This document shows positions 17,430 to 27,491 of a stretch of 64,000 bases of DNA, piece by piece; within the stretch, counting starts at the first letter, position 1; every line of letters begins with the position of its first letter. The position numbers were made by a program, and so were the translations under genes. Location of the stretch: contig NZ_JAEKJZ010000001.1 in assembly GCF_017309185.1 (NCBI RefSeq), forward strand, positions 2,711,573-2,775,572, in the 5' to 3' direction. Below the pieces are notes generated by a model. That model had not been told where the DNA came from and did no database searches. It saw nothing but the letters and a program-made list of their open reading frames with translations. This DNA is from Roseibium aggregatum. Lineage in GTDB: Bacteria > Pseudomonadota > Alphaproteobacteria > Rhizobiales > Stappiaceae.

Positions 17430-18341
17430 TTAAGACCGCCGCCCCAGCAAGCGCGACCGCCGGTTCGGGGGAGCCATTTCCATGACCTTGGTCTGCAGGA
17501 AATCCATGATTTCCTTCTGGTCCTTGAAGCCGGACAGGGTTTCGAACGGGATTGGCTGGCCCGCCCGCGCGGTAATCACCGAACCGAGGATGCGCCGGAA
17601 TTCCCGGACAAGAAGAGACAGCCGCAATGTGAGCGAATACTTGCTGACCAGATGGAACAGCCAGGAATTCTGACCGTCGAAATAAAGCGGCAGGACCGTT
17701 GCCTTGGATGAGCGGATCATCTTCGCGGTAAAGGTCTTCCACGGCAGCTCTTCGGCCCGCCCGAAAGGTTTGGCCGCGGTCGCCACTCCCCCGCTCGGAA
17801 ACACGATGACGGTCGTCCCTTCCTGCAGAAGGCGCAAGGCCTCCTTGCGGGTGTCCATGTTGGTTTTCAAGGCTTCCTTAGTTTCCTCGAAGTCGACCGG
17901 CAGAGAAAACGGCCTGACCTCGGGAACCTTCAGCAACTCGTTGTTGATCAGGATCTTGAACGGACGGTTGAGGCGTTCCGCAAGCGCCAGAATGGCCAGG
18001 CCGTCGCCGATACCGTATGGGTGATTGGCGATAAGAACGAGCGGGCCTTCCGGCAGGTTCTTCGGAGGCCATTCACCGTCGGCCACGGCGACATCCAGAT
18101 TGATCAGGCCCAGAAGGTCGCTCCAGATGTAATCCGAAGTCCCGACCATCGTGTGTTTCCAAACCTCATAGAGGTCCACGAGCTTCCGGCGTCCGGACAT
18201 GCCTTCGATGGCGCGGATCGTCCACCGTTTCAGCGGCGGGTGCTCCGGATTGGCGTAACTGAATTCAGCGTAGTTCACGGCGATCGTCTTGAACCGGTTT
18301 TCTGGCAAATTTGAAACCAAATACCAGAAGCTTCGTTTCAC
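17430..18341 (-). CDS. Lysophospholipid acyltransferase family protein
   Basis: About 303 residues of the PlsC/OlsA-like family, which transfer acyl chains to lysolipids at the membrane. The substrate-binding histidine motif reads ANHPYGIGDG, a variant of the canonical HX4D in which the acid is one residue further away. Further family motifs are ILINNELLKVPEV and VIVFPSGGVAT. The start is uncertain. A TTG at 18383 would sit at the edge of a strong inverted repeat, and GTG 18341 gives MKRSFWYLV. Neither has a good ribosome site. It lies downstream of thrS on the same strand. Confidence 0.75.
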   Translation of the reverse strand: MKRSFWYLVSNLPENRFKTIAVNYAEFSYANPEHPPLKRWTIRAIEGMSGRRKLVDLYEVWKHTMVGTSDYIWSDLLGLINLDVAVADGEWPPKNLPEGPLVLIANHPYGIGDGLAILALAERLNRPFKILINNELLKVPEVRPFSLPVDFEETKEALKTNMDTRKEALRLLQEGTTVIVFPSGGVATAAKPFGRAEELPWKTFTAKMIRSSKATVLPLYFDGQNSWLFHLVSKYSLTLRLSLLVREFRRILGSVITARAGQPIPFETLSGFKDQKEIMDFLQTKVMEMAPPNRRSRLLGRRS

Positions 18342-18351
18342 TAATGTGACA

Positions 18352-18381
18352 GCACATTGCCCCAAGGTCAGGGCAATGTGC
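18352..18381. repeat. Inverted repeat (11-base arms) between thrS and the acyltransferase
   Basis: GCACATTGCCC (18352-18362) and GGGCAATGTGC (18371-18381) pair perfectly over an 8-base loop. Flanking GTGACA (left) and TGTCAC (right) extend the pairing after a 4-base bulge. No T-tract follows on either strand, so it is a weak terminator at best and may be a processing or regulatory site. Confidence 0.7.
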
Positions 18382-18419
18382 AAGCTGTCACTTTTCCACC
18401 TAAATCGGACCGCCAGCGC

Positions 18420-20390
18420 TTATTTCAAGTCCGGCGGCACCGCTTCCTCGGCAAATGCGGATACCGCCTCGTCGAGCCCCATCGATCTCTGGTCCTTGGA
18501 GCCGAGGCGGCGAACATTCACCGTTCTTTCCTCCGCTTCGCGCATACCGCAAACCACAATCACCGGAACCTTCGCCAAGGAATGTTCCCGGACCTTGTAG
18601 TTGATCTTCTCGTTGCGGAAGTCGGTCTCGACCTTGAGCCCTTTGGCCTTGAGCAGATCCGCGACTTCCTGACCGTAGTCATCGGCCTCCGAGGTGATCG
18701 TGGCGACCACGATCTGCAACGGTGCGAACCAGAGCGGGAAATGACCCGCATAGTTTTCGATCAGAATTCCGAGGAAGCGTTCCATCGAACCGCAGATCGC
18801 CCGGTGGATCATCACCGGTGTCTTCTTCTCGCCGTCCTTGTCGACGTAGAAGGCACCGAAGCGTTCCGGCAGGTTGAAGTCCACCTGGGTGGTGCCGCAC
18901 TGCCATTCGCGGCCGATGGCGTCGCGCAGGGTATATTCGAACTTCGGACCGTAGAAGGCCCCCTCGCCCGGCAGGATGTCGGTCTTCACTCGGCCTTCGG
19001 ACTGGTCCTCGATCTGCTTGAGGACCTCGCCCATGACCTCTTCGGCATGATCCCAGAGCTCGTCGCTGCCGACGCGCTTTTCGGGACGCGTGGACAGCTT
19101 GACGACGATCTCGTCGAAGCCGAAGTCCTTGTAGACCGACAGGATCAGGTCGTTGATCTTGAGGCATTCGTCCGCCATCTGCTCTTCGGTGCAGAAGACG
19201 TGGGCATCGTCCTGGGTGAAGCCGCGCACGCGCATCAGGCCATGCAGGGCTCCGGAGGGCTCGTAGCGGTGCACGACACCGAACTCGGCAAGGCGCAGCG
19301 GCAGGTCACGATAGCTCTTCAGCCCGTGCTTGAAGATCTGCACGTGTCCCGGACAGTTCATCGGCTTCAGGGCGAAGACCCGGCTGTCCTCGGCCTCAGG
19401 GTCGGCGGACTGCACGGAGAACATGTTCTCCTTGTACCAGGTCCAGTGCCCGGAGGTCTCCCAGAGCGAGGTGTGAAGCACTTGAGGCGCATTGACTTCC
19501 TTGTAGGTGTCACGCAGCACCCGGCGCTTGTAGGCGATCAACGACTGGAACATGTCCCAGCCCTTTGGGTGCCAGAAGACAACGCCCGGGCCCTCTTCCT
19601 GGAAGTGGAACAGGTCCATTTCCCGTCCGAGCTTGCGGTGATCGCGCTTCTCGGCTTCCTCCAGCATGTGAAGGTAGCCCTTCAGCTCCTTTTCGTTGTG
19701 CCAGGCGGTCGCGTAGATGCGTGACAGCATTTCGTTGTTGCTGTCGCCGCGCCAGTAGGCGCCGGCCACCTTCATCAGCTTGAAGGCGTCACCGATCTGT
19801 TTGGTCGACACCATGTGAGGACCACGGCACAGGTCCAGCCACTGGCCCTGCTTGTAGATCTTGATGTCCTGATCTTCCGGAATCGCGTCGACAAGCTCGA
19901 CCTTGTAATGCTCGCCCTTGGCGGCGAAATAGGTCTTGGCTTCCTCGCGCGTCCAGATTTCCTTGGTGAACTGAGCGCCGCGCGCGACGATCTCGCGCAT
20001 CTTCTTCTCGATCACCGGCAGGTCGTCGGGATGAAACGGCCAGTCGTCACCGGTGTCCGGATGAACCCGCTTGAAGTCGTAGTAAAAACCGTTTTCGATC
20101 ACCGGGCCGATCGTCACCTGGGTGCCGGGCCAGAGTTCCTGCACGGCCTCGGCCATCACGTGAGCGGCGTCGTGCCGGATCAGTTCCAGCGCGCGCGGGT
20201 CGTCACGGGTGACGATCTCGATCTTGTGGTTGCGGCCGATGGGATCGGTAAGGTCCTTCAATTCCCCATCGAGCGCCATCGCGACGGCCTTCTTGGCAAG
20301 CGATTTGGAAATGCCTTCGGCGACGGCCAGGCCGGTGGTGCCGGGCTCGTATTCGCGAACGGAATTGTCGGGGAAAGTCAGTTCTATCAT
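18420..20390 (-). CDS. thrS: Threonyl-tRNA synthetase
   Basis: A 656-residue class II synthetase charging tRNA-Thr. The order is an N-terminal TGS domain ([17 protein letters not shown]), the HxxxH editing domain ([12 protein letters not shown]), the catalytic core with the zinc-ligand cysteine in MNCPGH and motif 2 ([17 protein letters not shown]), motif 3 ([16 protein letters not shown]) and a C-terminal anticodon-binding domain. ATG 20390 was chosen because AGGAGA precedes it by 7 bases and the TGS domain then starts at residue 1. Full family length. Confidence 0.98.
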   Translation of the reverse strand: MIELTFPDNSVREYEPGTTGLAVAEGISKSLAKKAVAMALDGELKDLTDPIGRNHKIEIVTRDDPRALELIRHDAAHVMAEAVQELWPGTQVTIGPVIENGFYYDFKRVHPDTGDDWPFHPDDLPVIEKKMREIVARGAQFTKEIWTREEAKTYFAAKGEHYKVELVDAIPEDQDIKIYKQGQWLDLCRGPHMVSTKQIGDAFKLMKVAGAYWRGDSNNEMLSRIYATAWHNEKELKGYLHMLEEAEKRDHRKLGREMDLFHFQEEGPGVVFWHPKGWDMFQSLIAYKRRVLRDTYKEVNAPQVLHTSLWETSGHWTWYKENMFSVQSADPEAEDSRVFALKPMNCPGHVQIFKHGLKSYRDLPLRLAEFGVVHRYEPSGALHGLMRVRGFTQDDAHVFCTEEQMADECLKINDLILSVYKDFGFDEIVVKLSTRPEKRVGSDELWDHAEEVMGEVLKQIEDQSEGRVKTDILPGEGAFYGPKFEYTLRDAIGREWQCGTTQVDFNLPERFGAFYVDKDGEKKTPVMIHRAICGSMERFLGILIENYAGHFPLWFAPLQIVVATITSEADDYGQEVADLLKAKGLKVETDFRNEKINYKVREHSLAKVPVIVVCGMREAEERTVNVRRLGSKDQRSMGLDEAVSAFAEEAVPPDLK

Positions 20391-20499
20391 CTTCTGTCTC
20401 CTGCTCACTCCTGCAGACAAGGCAGGTAAGCTGTTCAATGGGTCTGGAACGGGCTGCTGATAGGCCATTCGGCGCCAAACGGCAACCCTTTGCCGCCGC

Positions 20500-20952
20500 C
20501 TATCTGCTTTCGACGGTAAGCGGTGGCGGACGGCGGCGGATCGGCTGTGACTTTACGATCGAGGTGCTTGTCTCAGCCTTGTCGGAGACTTTGTCCAGAA
20601 TGCCATCGAGCTTTTCGATATCCGGAATTGCCAGGCGGGCGATAAAACAATCGTCTCCCGTCACCTTGTCGCACTCTATGAATTCCGGAATGTCCTGAAT
20701 GAGCTGCTGCACGATATGAAGCTTTCCGGGCAGCGGCCGGATACGGACAATGGCCTGCAGGCTGTAGCCCAGCGCCCTGGGATCGATCTCCGCGGAGAAG
20801 CCTGAGATGACACCTCTCTCCTGAAGCCGCCGGATCCGCTCCGAAACGCCCGGCGAGGACAGGCCGGACAGAATCGAGAGATCCTTCAAGGACATTCGGG
20901 CATCCTTGATCAGGCCTTCGATTATTTTGGCGTCCGCTTCATCGATTTTCAT
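20500..20952 (-). CDS. Lrp/AsnC family transcriptional regulator
   Basis: A 150-residue regulator with an N-terminal winged helix ([40 protein letters not shown]) described here by its parts, and a C-terminal RAM/effector domain ([24 protein letters not shown]). Such proteins form octamers that sense amino acids or related small molecules. It is transcribed away from an EamA-type exporter with 127 bases between the two starts, the usual layout for a local regulator of an efflux gene. The effector is unknown. Confidence 0.92.
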   Translation of the reverse strand: MKIDEADAKIIEGLIKDARMSLKDLSILSGLSSPGVSERIRRLQERGVISGFSAEIDPRALGYSLQAIVRIRPLPGKLHIVQQLIQDIPEFIECDKVTGDDCFIARLAIPDIEKLDGILDKVSDKAETSTSIVKSQPIRRRPPPLTVESR

Positions 20953-20982
20953 TTCTAAACCAACGATCGCTAGTTAACTTAG

Positions 20983-20996
20983 ATTATTTGAATAAT
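20983..20996. promoter_or_regulatory. AT-rich palindrome, candidate Lrp/AsnC operator
   Basis: ATTATT-TG-AATAAT (20983-20996) is a perfect dyad in the divergent intergenic region, 31 bases upstream of the regulator start and 84 bases upstream of the exporter start. AT-rich dyads of this size suit Lrp/AsnC proteins. Assignment is by position and symmetry only. Confidence 0.45.
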
Positions 20997-21079
20997 AGCA
21001 CAGACAACCTAACATTTCGAATGGAGACACCGGAAAATTTTGGTCACCCTTGAGCTCACATGAGTTTCAAGGAGACGAA

Positions 21080-21979
21080 ATGGACAAGACGCTTCGCGGC
21101 GCGGCCGAGATGACCGCCGCAATGACCATTCTCGGTACAATAGGCCTGTTCGTGATCCTGTCCGGTCAGGGCGCAATCAACGTTGTTTTCTGGCGCTGTG
21201 CCTTTGGCGCCTTCACCTTGCTGATCATCTGCGCCGCCCAGGGGCTGTTGAGGCAGAAGATCACCCCGAAAAAGCTGGGCCTCGCTGCACTCGGAGGCGT
21301 TTCGATCGTCGTCAATTGGGCGTTGCTGTTCACCGCCTATGGCGAAGCGTCAATCGGTGTGGCCACGGCAGTCTATAACACTCAGCCATTCATACTGGTC
21401 GCTCTGGGCGTTGCCTTCCTCGGAGAGAAGGTCACCGCCACGAAGCTCGGCTGGCTTGTCTTCGCCTTTGCCGGTGTTGTCCTGATCGTCCAGTCGAAAG
21501 CCGGACAGGCCGGTGAAGCGCAGGGCGACTACACTCTCGGCGTCGCGCTCGCCCTGGCAGCCGCCTTCTTCTGGGCGCTTGCTGCCTTGTTGACGAAGAA
21601 GCTGACAGGCACTCCACCGCAACTGATCGCTCTCGTTCAGGTCTGCGTCGGAATTCTCATGCTCACCCCCTTCGTCGACTGGACCGCGTTACCAGAAGGC
21701 GCGACCCCCTGGGGCTCACTGATCACGCTTGGAGCAGTCCATACGGGCTTTATGTATATCCTGATGTACGATGCCGTCCAGAAACTGCCGACCTATCTGC
21801 AAGGGGCCTTTTCCTTCGTTTATCCGGTCGTGGCGATCCTTGTGGACTATATCGCCTTCGATCACGCGCTTCAGATGGAACAGCTTGCCGGCGCGGCCGC
21901 CATCGTTTTCGCCGCAACGGGAATGACCTTTGGCTGGAGGCTCCTGCCCCTAGCTAAGCTCACCGGCGGCTCACACTGA
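21080..21979 (+). CDS. EamA/DMT family transporter
   Basis: A 299-residue inner-membrane protein with about ten hydrophobic segments arranged as two EamA repeats. The second repeat begins near residue 150, around YTLGVALALAAAFFWALAALL. Family members export metabolites or amino acids. ATG 21080 follows AAGGAGACGAA, a strong ribosome site. The divergent Lrp/AsnC gene is its likely regulator. Its last 9 bases overlap the 3' end of the convergent radical SAM gene. Confidence 0.9.
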   Translation: MDKTLRGAAEMTAAMTILGTIGLFVILSGQGAINVVFWRCAFGAFTLLIICAAQGLLRQKITPKKLGLAALGGVSIVVNWALLFTAYGEASIGVATAVYNTQPFILVALGVAFLGEKVTATKLGWLVFAFAGVVLIVQSKAGQAGEAQGDYTLGVALALAAAFFWALAALLTKKLTGTPPQLIALVQVCVGILMLTPFVDWTALPEGATPWGSLITLGAVHTGFMYILMYDAVQKLPTYLQGAFSFVYPVVAILVDYIAFDHALQMEQLAGAAAIVFAATGMTFGWRLLPLAKLTGGSH

Positions 21980-23761
21980 GGCCGCAGCCTTGGCCCGGTC
22001 CTTGCCGGCCTTCTTCAGCGCGGCGTTGCGGACACCCTTCGCCACGGCTTCCGTTCCACCGCGCGTTTCCCTGATCATCGCGAGATCCTGCTCCGAAGCC
22101 TCCGTCATCGGAGCTATCGCGATATCGGTGTAGGCTTTGCGGTCCGGCGACGCCTTGACCTTCTTGTAGATCCGGTACACCCGCCAGGTCGACGACACAT
22201 AGGCCCAATGCTTCGCGGCGATCTCCCAGAAATAACGCGGATAAAAGGCCAGCGGGTGTTCGACCGGCAAACCCGAGCGCCGGTCCTTCCGGAACTTGAG
22301 GCGGAAATACCCGCCTTCCAGAGGATGAACTCCCTCGCATTGCACCATGAGCCTGAACCACATCATCAGGAACAACTTGTTGCCGGGGCGCCCCTTCTTG
22401 TGGGCAGCCGCGCGGCGCAGAACCGTTTCGATATGGTCGTCGGAATAGTAACTTTCCCAGGCGTACCTGTAGGCCTCCTCCCAGTCCCGATCGCTCATTT
22501 TCGGGTGATGGGTGACCCGGTGATTGAGGTCGTATTTGTTGAGGTCCGGATCCATCCAGGCGCCTTTGGACAACAGCACCTTGTGATCCTCCGACCCCGG
22601 CAACGGTGTCAGATAGAAAAACTCCAGGAGGTCAAGCGGAAGCTCTTTCTTGATGATCTCCACGTCGCGCAGAACAGACTCCTTGGTGTCTCCGGGAAAT
22701 CCGATGATGTAGCCGGCATAGGTGGTCGCGCCGTGCGACCGCCATTTCTGCAGCATCTCCCGATACTCGGTGATCTTGTTCTGGCGCTTCTTGGCAGCAA
22801 GCAGATTGTCCGGATTGATGTTTTCAAGTCCGATGAAAACACGGGTCACCCCGGCCCGGGTGGCCTTTTCGATGAAGTTCTCGATACGGTGACAGAGCGT
22901 GTCCACCTGGATGATGAACTTGATGTCGAATTTTTCCTTTTCGCGAAGGTCGATCAACCGGTCGAACAGGGGCTCCCATTCGCGGTTGCGGGCGAAATTG
23001 TCGTCGGTGATGAAAAACCGGTCGATGCCCTGGGCATAGTTCTCCCGGATGATCCGCTCCAGATCGTCGGCGGAGCGGAACCGGCTCTTGCGCCCCTGGA
23101 CGTTGATGATCGTGCAGAAGGAACACTGATAGGGACAGCCCCGGCCGAGGTCGAAACTGGAGTGGGAGCCGGCGGTAAACTGGATATGTTTGGACGGCAG
23201 GATCGGCGTCGGTTCTCCCTCCAGGGACGGCAGGTCGGCCATGAAATTGTAGAGCGGCTTCAGTTCCCCGTTCCAGGCATCGCGAAACACCATGTCCAGC
23301 CGGCGGTCCTCCGCCTCGCCTGCGAAATAAACCACGCCTTCCTGCTGCAGCCGGACCATTTCCTCCGGCATCTCGTCGAGCATCGAGATGCAGCCCGACA
23401 CGTGAAACCCGCCCACGGCCGTCTGGAGGCCTTGTGCCATGAATCTGCGGGCGAGATCCACCGCCCGGGGAAACTGGTTCGATTGCACACCGACAAGGGC
23501 GATCAGCGCCTTGCCGCCTTTCCGCCTGATCTCGGCCGCGATTTTTTCAGGCCGGATGCGCCTGTTGGTCTCGTCATAGGTGGAAAGATGGATGCGGACA
23601 TCGTCACCGAGCGCCTTGCGCGCCCGCGCGGCCTCCGCCAGTCCGTTCAGGCTTGCCAGCGTGTTGGAAGGAATGGCGGAACGCAGCCACTGGATCGGAT
23701 AGCCGTCGTCGTCGTAATGGGTCGGCTTGATCATTACGAAATGGAAGTCGCCTGCGTCCAT
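21971..23761 (-). CDS. B12-binding-type radical SAM protein
   Basis: A 596-residue protein. The first 170 residues resemble a cobalamin-binding fold (VGVQSNQFPRA, AVGGFHVSG). The radical SAM core follows, with the iron-sulfur motif CPYQCSFC and ITDDNFARN, VFIGLENINPDNL and YIIGFPGDT, the typical barrel landmarks. A basic C-terminal tail of about 150 residues ends in a lysine/alanine-rich stretch. The substrate is unknown. It is a single gene between a convergent transporter and yidD, 81 bases downstream of the latter. Confidence 0.85.
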   Translation of the reverse strand: MDAGDFHFVMIKPTHYDDDGYPIQWLRSAIPSNTLASLNGLAEAARARKALGDDVRIHLSTYDETNRRIRPEKIAAEIRRKGGKALIALVGVQSNQFPRAVDLARRFMAQGLQTAVGGFHVSGCISMLDEMPEEMVRLQQEGVVYFAGEAEDRRLDMVFRDAWNGELKPLYNFMADLPSLEGEPTPILPSKHIQFTAGSHSSFDLGRGCPYQCSFCTIINVQGRKSRFRSADDLERIIRENYAQGIDRFFITDDNFARNREWEPLFDRLIDLREKEKFDIKFIIQVDTLCHRIENFIEKATRAGVTRVFIGLENINPDNLLAAKKRQNKITEYREMLQKWRSHGATTYAGYIIGFPGDTKESVLRDVEIIKKELPLDLLEFFYLTPLPGSEDHKVLLSKGAWMDPDLNKYDLNHRVTHHPKMSDRDWEEAYRYAWESYYSDDHIETVLRRAAAHKKGRPGNKLFLMMWFRLMVQCEGVHPLEGGYFRLKFRKDRRSGLPVEHPLAFYPRYFWEIAAKHWAYVSSTWRVYRIYKKVKASPDRKAYTDIAIAPMTEASEQDLAMIRETRGGTEAVAKGVRNAALKKAGKDRAKAAASV

Positions 23762-23842
23762 GGATCCCCTCCGCCATCTGCCTCGGCGAAGACCGTCGCA
23801 CCAGTCTTCCGCAACGTCAAGCTTGAGACTGTCCTTCGGACG

Positions 23843-24193
23843 CTAATCGAGACGGTACTTCTCCTCGATATGCCTTCCGGTCCAGCGGCCATAGCGCCAG
23901 GGCAGATACCAGCGGGCATTTTCCGGCAACTGTTCCGGCACCGGATCGAAGCCGGACGCCCCCCAGGGATTGCACCTCAGTATCCTGGCGAGCCCGATCC
24001 AGCCGCCGGCCCAGAACCCGAAGCGCCGGATCGCGTGTTCGGTGTAGTCGGAGCACGTCGGCGCATACCGGCAACCACGCCCCATCACCAGCGACAGGGA
24101 ATGCCGGTAAAGCCAGATCAGGCCAATGGCCAGGCGCCCGGCAAGCGACAGGGGACGGCTTGGGTCGTATTTCAGAGACGGTCTTGGACACAT
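23843..24193 (-). CDS. yidD: Membrane protein insertion efficiency factor
   Basis: A 116-residue YidD-family protein with the diagnostic GRGCRYAPTCSDYTEHAI and RCNPWGASGFDPVP motifs. It is an amphipathic inner-membrane-associated protein that assists YidC-dependent insertion. Here it is not next to rnpA or yidC but follows an Fe-S scaffold gene on the same strand with a gap of 21 bases. Confidence 0.95.
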   Translation of the reverse strand: MCPRPSLKYDPSRPLSLAGRLAIGLIWLYRHSLSLVMGRGCRYAPTCSDYTEHAIRRFGFWAGGWIGLARILRCNPWGASGFDPVPEQLPENARWYLPWRYGRWTGRHIEEKYRLD

Positions 24194-24214
24194 GATCGAA
24201 AGATGCGCACGGTT

Positions 24215-24676
24215 CTACCGCGCCAGGGCCGCCGCTTCGTCTTCCTCGGCTTTTCCGGCGATCTGGTCGAGCGCATCGACAACCGCGTCGAAGGTCAGCA
24301 TCGTCGAGGCATGGCGCGCCTTGTAGTCGCGGACAGGTTCGAGAAATTTCAGGTCCGCGAAGCGTCCCTCGGGGGGACTGCCGCCTTCCTTCAGCATGGC
24401 GCGCATCGTCTTTTGCACATCGCGCAATTCCCCGTCCGTCGCACCGATGACGTTGCGGGCCATGATGGAAGAAGACGCCTGACCGAGCGCGCAAGCCTTC
24501 ACATCATGGGCGAAATCGGTCACGACGCCGTCCTTCACGCAAAGATCGACCACCACTGTCGAACCGCAGAGCTTGGAATGCGCCTTTGCCGAAGCGTCAG
24601 GCTTCTCCAGGCGGCCAACCCGCGGTATGTTGCCCGCGAAGTCCAGGATCCTGGCGTTGTAGATGTCGTCAAGCAT
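24215..24676 (-). CDS. Iron-sulfur cluster assembly scaffold (IscU/SufU/NifU-N-like)
   Basis: A 153-residue U-type scaffold protein. Two ligand cysteines are visible, in SKLCGSTVVV and VKACALGQASSS. The position where the third cysteine is expected reads ARHAS, so histidine occupies it. ATG 24676 is preceded by GAAGAGGCGAGA. It is the first gene of a minus-strand pair with yidD and is divergent from folE across a 255-base region. The altered third ligand leaves open whether it carries clusters in the usual way. Confidence 0.82.
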   Translation of the reverse strand: MLDDIYNARILDFAGNIPRVGRLEKPDASAKAHSKLCGSTVVVDLCVKDGVVTDFAHDVKACALGQASSSIMARNVIGATDGELRDVQKTMRAMLKEGGSPPEGRFADLKFLEPVRDYKARHASTMLTFDAVVDALDQIAGKAEEDEAAALAR

Positions 24677-24931
24677 TCTCGCCTCTTCGTGAAAGCCTGT
24701 GATGCGCGACACGTTGATGGCGCATGGGTTTTATATATATAGATCAGGTGTTGCGGCAATTTCGCAAGGGGTAGAAGGAATGTCGCAGGAACTTGATATT
24801 TTCGTTCGTGCGCTTGTTCTTCAGTAAATCCCGGGCCGAAACTGTTCGTTCGTTTTTTGCGTAGAGTGTGTTAATGGTCCGCCTCCCTGGAATGTGGACC
24901 GGGTAATCTATGCGAGTTCGAGCGCCGTAGA

Positions 24932-25600
24932 ATGAGTGACAAGGGTAAATTTGCGAGGATTCACATGGACGCTGTCCTCAAGCCGGTCGAAAAGAAATTC
25001 GAAAGAAAATCCCCGGATGAGTTGCACCGGCCGAGCCGCGAGGAAGTCGAAGCAGCGGTTCGCACGATAATCTCCTGGACCGGCGACGACCCGGACCGCG
25101 AGGGTCTGGTTGAGACCCCGAAAAGGGTCGCGAAAGCGCTCAGTCAGCTTTACGGCGGTTATTTTCAGGACCCGGCGGAACATCTTGAACGCACCTTCGA
25201 GGATGTCGGCGGTTACAAGGATATCGTGCTGGTGCGCGGCATCCCCTTTCATTCTCATTGCGAACACCACATGCTGCCGTTTATCGGCGAGGCACATATC
25301 GCCTATTATCCGGCCGAAGGCGTGGTCGGCCTTTCGAAGCTCGCCCGGGTGGTCGACATCTACGCGAAGCGCCTGCAAACGCAGGAAAACTTGACCTCGC
25401 AGATCACATCGGTCATTGACGATGCCCTGGCGCCGCGCGGGCTGGCCGTGATGCTGGAAGCCGAGCACCAGTGCATGACCATGCGCGGGGTCCAGAAGCC
25501 GGGGGTCTCCACGATCACCACCCAATTCACCGGCGTATTCCAGGACGATCCGGCCGAACAGGCCAAATTCATGTCCTTGGTGCGCGGCAAGGGCCTTTAA
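24932..25600 (+). CDS. folE: GTP cyclohydrolase I
   Basis: A 222-residue enzyme converting GTP to dihydroneopterin triphosphate, the first step of folate and pterin synthesis. The zinc site is formed by the cysteines in [10 protein letters not shown] and [10 protein letters not shown] with nearby histidines. The [17 protein letters not shown] and TTQFTGVF motifs are also present. An in-frame ATG at 24965 is an alternative start. hisI follows 47 bases downstream, a pairing seen in other Hyphomicrobiales. Confidence 0.97.
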   Translation: MSDKGKFARIHMDAVLKPVEKKFERKSPDELHRPSREEVEAAVRTIISWTGDDPDREGLVETPKRVAKALSQLYGGYFQDPAEHLERTFEDVGGYKDIVLVRGIPFHSHCEHHMLPFIGEAHIAYYPAEGVVGLSKLARVVDIYAKRLQTQENLTSQITSVIDDALAPRGLAVMLEAEHQCMTMRGVQKPGVSTITTQFTGVFQDDPAEQAKFMSLVRGKGL

Positions 25601-25608
25601 GTTTCCTG

Positions 25609-25637
25609 GCCCTTGCGACCGATTTTCCTGCAAGGGC
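25609..25637 (+). repeat. Hairpin between folE and hisI
   Basis: GCCCTTGC (25609-25616) pairs with GCAAGGGC (25630-25637) over a 13-base loop containing TTTT. It lies in the 47-base folE-hisI gap. It could attenuate or stabilise the transcript; it is not a standard terminator because no T-tract follows the stem. Confidence 0.5.
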
Positions 25638-25647
25638 ATCAACTCTC

Positions 25648-26103
25648 ATGAGCAGCTACACGTTTTCTGACCGCGGCGACAAGGAAATCGTCGAGAACGG
25701 CGACCTCCTGATGCCCAAATTCGACGCCGATGGCCTGATCGCGGCGGTGGTGACGGAAGCCACCACCGGAGAGGTGCTCATGGTGGGCTACATGAACGCC
25801 GAAGCCCTGAAGCGCACCGTCGAGACCGGCGAGGCCTGGTACTGGAGCCGCTCCCGGCAAGGGTTCTGGAAGAAGGGCGAAACCTCGGGCCAGGTCCAGA
25901 AGGTTCATGAAATACTGACCGACTGCGATCAGGACGCGCTCGTTTTGAAGGTCTCCGTGGAAGGCAACGGCGCCACCTGTCACGTCGGCTACCGGTCCTG
26001 CTTCTACCGCAGGATCGTCAGGCCGGAGACCGGTGCGGTACGTCTGGAACGGGTCGAAGCCGAGCGGGTCTACGATCCGGCCGAGGTTTACGGCAAATCC
26101 TGA
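25648..26103 (+). CDS. hisI: Phosphoribosyl-AMP cyclohydrolase
   Basis: A 151-residue monofunctional HisI that opens the purine ring of phosphoribosyl-AMP in histidine synthesis. Motifs are [38 protein letters not shown], and the metal-binding DCDQDAL and [11 protein letters not shown]. Length is typical of the single-domain alphaproteobacterial enzyme without a fused HisE. Its last 16 bases overlap the 3' end of the convergent methyltransferase gene. Confidence 0.97.
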   Translation: MSSYTFSDRGDKEIVENGDLLMPKFDADGLIAAVVTEATTGEVLMVGYMNAEALKRTVETGEAWYWSRSRQGFWKKGETSGQVQKVHEILTDCDQDALVLKVSVEGNGATCHVGYRSCFYRRIVRPETGAVRLERVEAERVYDPAEVYGKS

Positions 26104-27437
26104 GCCGCTGCCGCCGGTTTGCGGACATGAAAAACCGTCCCGGCCACCTCATTGCCGAATTCCATTCGAAGAACGTGCCTGCGCTCGGGACCGAAAACCA
26201 GCCCGGCCGCTTCCGCGGTGCGCCGCAGGTAGTCGGGATGGTGGGCAAAGCGGCTGCTTGAATGGAGCCGGTAGGAGCCGGTTTCGGTCTCCAGCCGCTC
26301 CACGCTCGCCACCAGAACGCCGCCTGGCTTGAGTGCCTTGGAAAGAGCCTCGAAGAAGCCGGTCAGATCGCCGAGATAGATCAGGGTGTCGACGCAGACA
26401 CACAGATCGAACTGCGTCGGCAGGTCGGCGTTCAGGAAGGCGACCATTTCTCCCTCGACAAGGAAGTCATAGACACGTCTTTCAGAGGCTTTCCGGAGCA
26501 TTTCGCCCGACAGATCCAGACCGGTCAGCTTCCCGCACAGATCGCGAATGAGCGGTCCGCACAGTCCGGTCCCGCACCCCAGATCCAATGCATCCTGGAA
26601 AATAGGGCCGCTCTCGGCGGCGAGTGCCTTGACCTCGTCGGCGACAATCTCCGGAGCCGAATACTCCAGCCCTTCCAGGACTTCGTCGAATGTGCCCGCG
26701 AAAGTGTCAAAATGAGATCTGACATAGGCCTCCGGCGCCTTTTCAGGCGACTGGCCGCGGGCCGCAGCCAGCTGAAAACTCACCGCCGGATCGTCCGGGT
26801 TGTGTTCCGCCAGATTTTCAAGATGCGTTACGGCAACCTCCACCCGTCCGAGCGCATGGAGGTAACGCGCCATCTTGAGGGCCGCAGGCACAAGTTCCAC
26901 ACCGAGCGTCAGCGCCTTTTCAAGCGCATCCGCGCCCTCCTCCGTCCGTCCGGACTTGATGAGCCGAAAGCCGTAAACGCCCCATGGCTCGCCCTGCTCC
27001 GGATGACGCAAGGTCAGGTCGGCCAATCTGTCCAACAGGTCGGCGTCCTCACCGATGCTGCCCGTTACGATGCCGATGTTCCGCCAGACATTCGCCTGAT
27101 GGGCATCGATGTCCAGGGCTTCGATATATTCCTCGAGCGCTTCGCGCGGACGCTTCACCAACTTGAAGATATTGCCGAGATTGTTGTGCGCGGCAGCGTT
27201 CCGGCCGTTTATCTTCAAAGAATGCCGAATGAGCGCAATCGCATCCTCCGGCTCTTCCGGCTTGAACAGGAGAAGGCCGAGAAAATGCAATCCGTCCGGA
27301 TGATCCGGATTTTCCGACAGGACATCCTTGTAAGCGCTTAGGGCGGTTTCAACATCGCCGTTCTGGTGGGCCTTTATACCTTCGGCAAGCCGTGCTTCTG
27401 TTTCCACGTCCAGACACTCCGGTATTTCGATGGCCAC
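26088..27437 (-). CDS. TPR-repeat SAM-dependent methyltransferase
   Basis: A 449-residue fusion. Residues about 15-240 are tetratricopeptide-like repeats ([24 protein letters not shown] and similar units in part). Residues about 255-440 form a class I methyltransferase with SAM motif I in [13 protein letters not shown] and later [13 protein letters not shown] and [10 protein letters not shown]. The TPR part probably recruits a protein partner; the methylated target is unknown. The start is uncertain: GTG 27437 gives [10 protein letters not shown], whereas TTG 27452 is 5 codons earlier. It converges with and overlaps hisI. Confidence 0.82.
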   Translation of the reverse strand: MAIEIPECLDVETEARLAEGIKAHQNGDVETALSAYKDVLSENPDHPDGLHFLGLLLFKPEEPEDAIALIRHSLKINGRNAAAHNNLGNIFKLVKRPREALEEYIEALDIDAHQANVWRNIGIVTGSIGEDADLLDRLADLTLRHPEQGEPWGVYGFRLIKSGRTEEGADALEKALTLGVELVPAALKMARYLHALGRVEVAVTHLENLAEHNPDDPAVSFQLAAARGQSPEKAPEAYVRSHFDTFAGTFDEVLEGLEYSAPEIVADEVKALAAESGPIFQDALDLGCGTGLCGPLIRDLCGKLTGLDLSGEMLRKASERRVYDFLVEGEMVAFLNADLPTQFDLCVCVDTLIYLGDLTGFFEALSKALKPGGVLVASVERLETETGSYRLHSSSRFAHHPDYLRRTAEAAGLVFGPERRHVLRMEFGNEVAGTVFHVRKPAAAAQDLP

Positions 27438-27491
27438 CTTGAGAGGCAGCAAGGGCTGCTAGCCGGTAACGATATACCGGACAGCCTTGTT

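Noticed and set aside
22208..24742. An 844-codon plus-strand frame
   Set aside because: It is antisense to the radical SAM, yidD and scaffold genes, all of which show family motifs on the minus strand.
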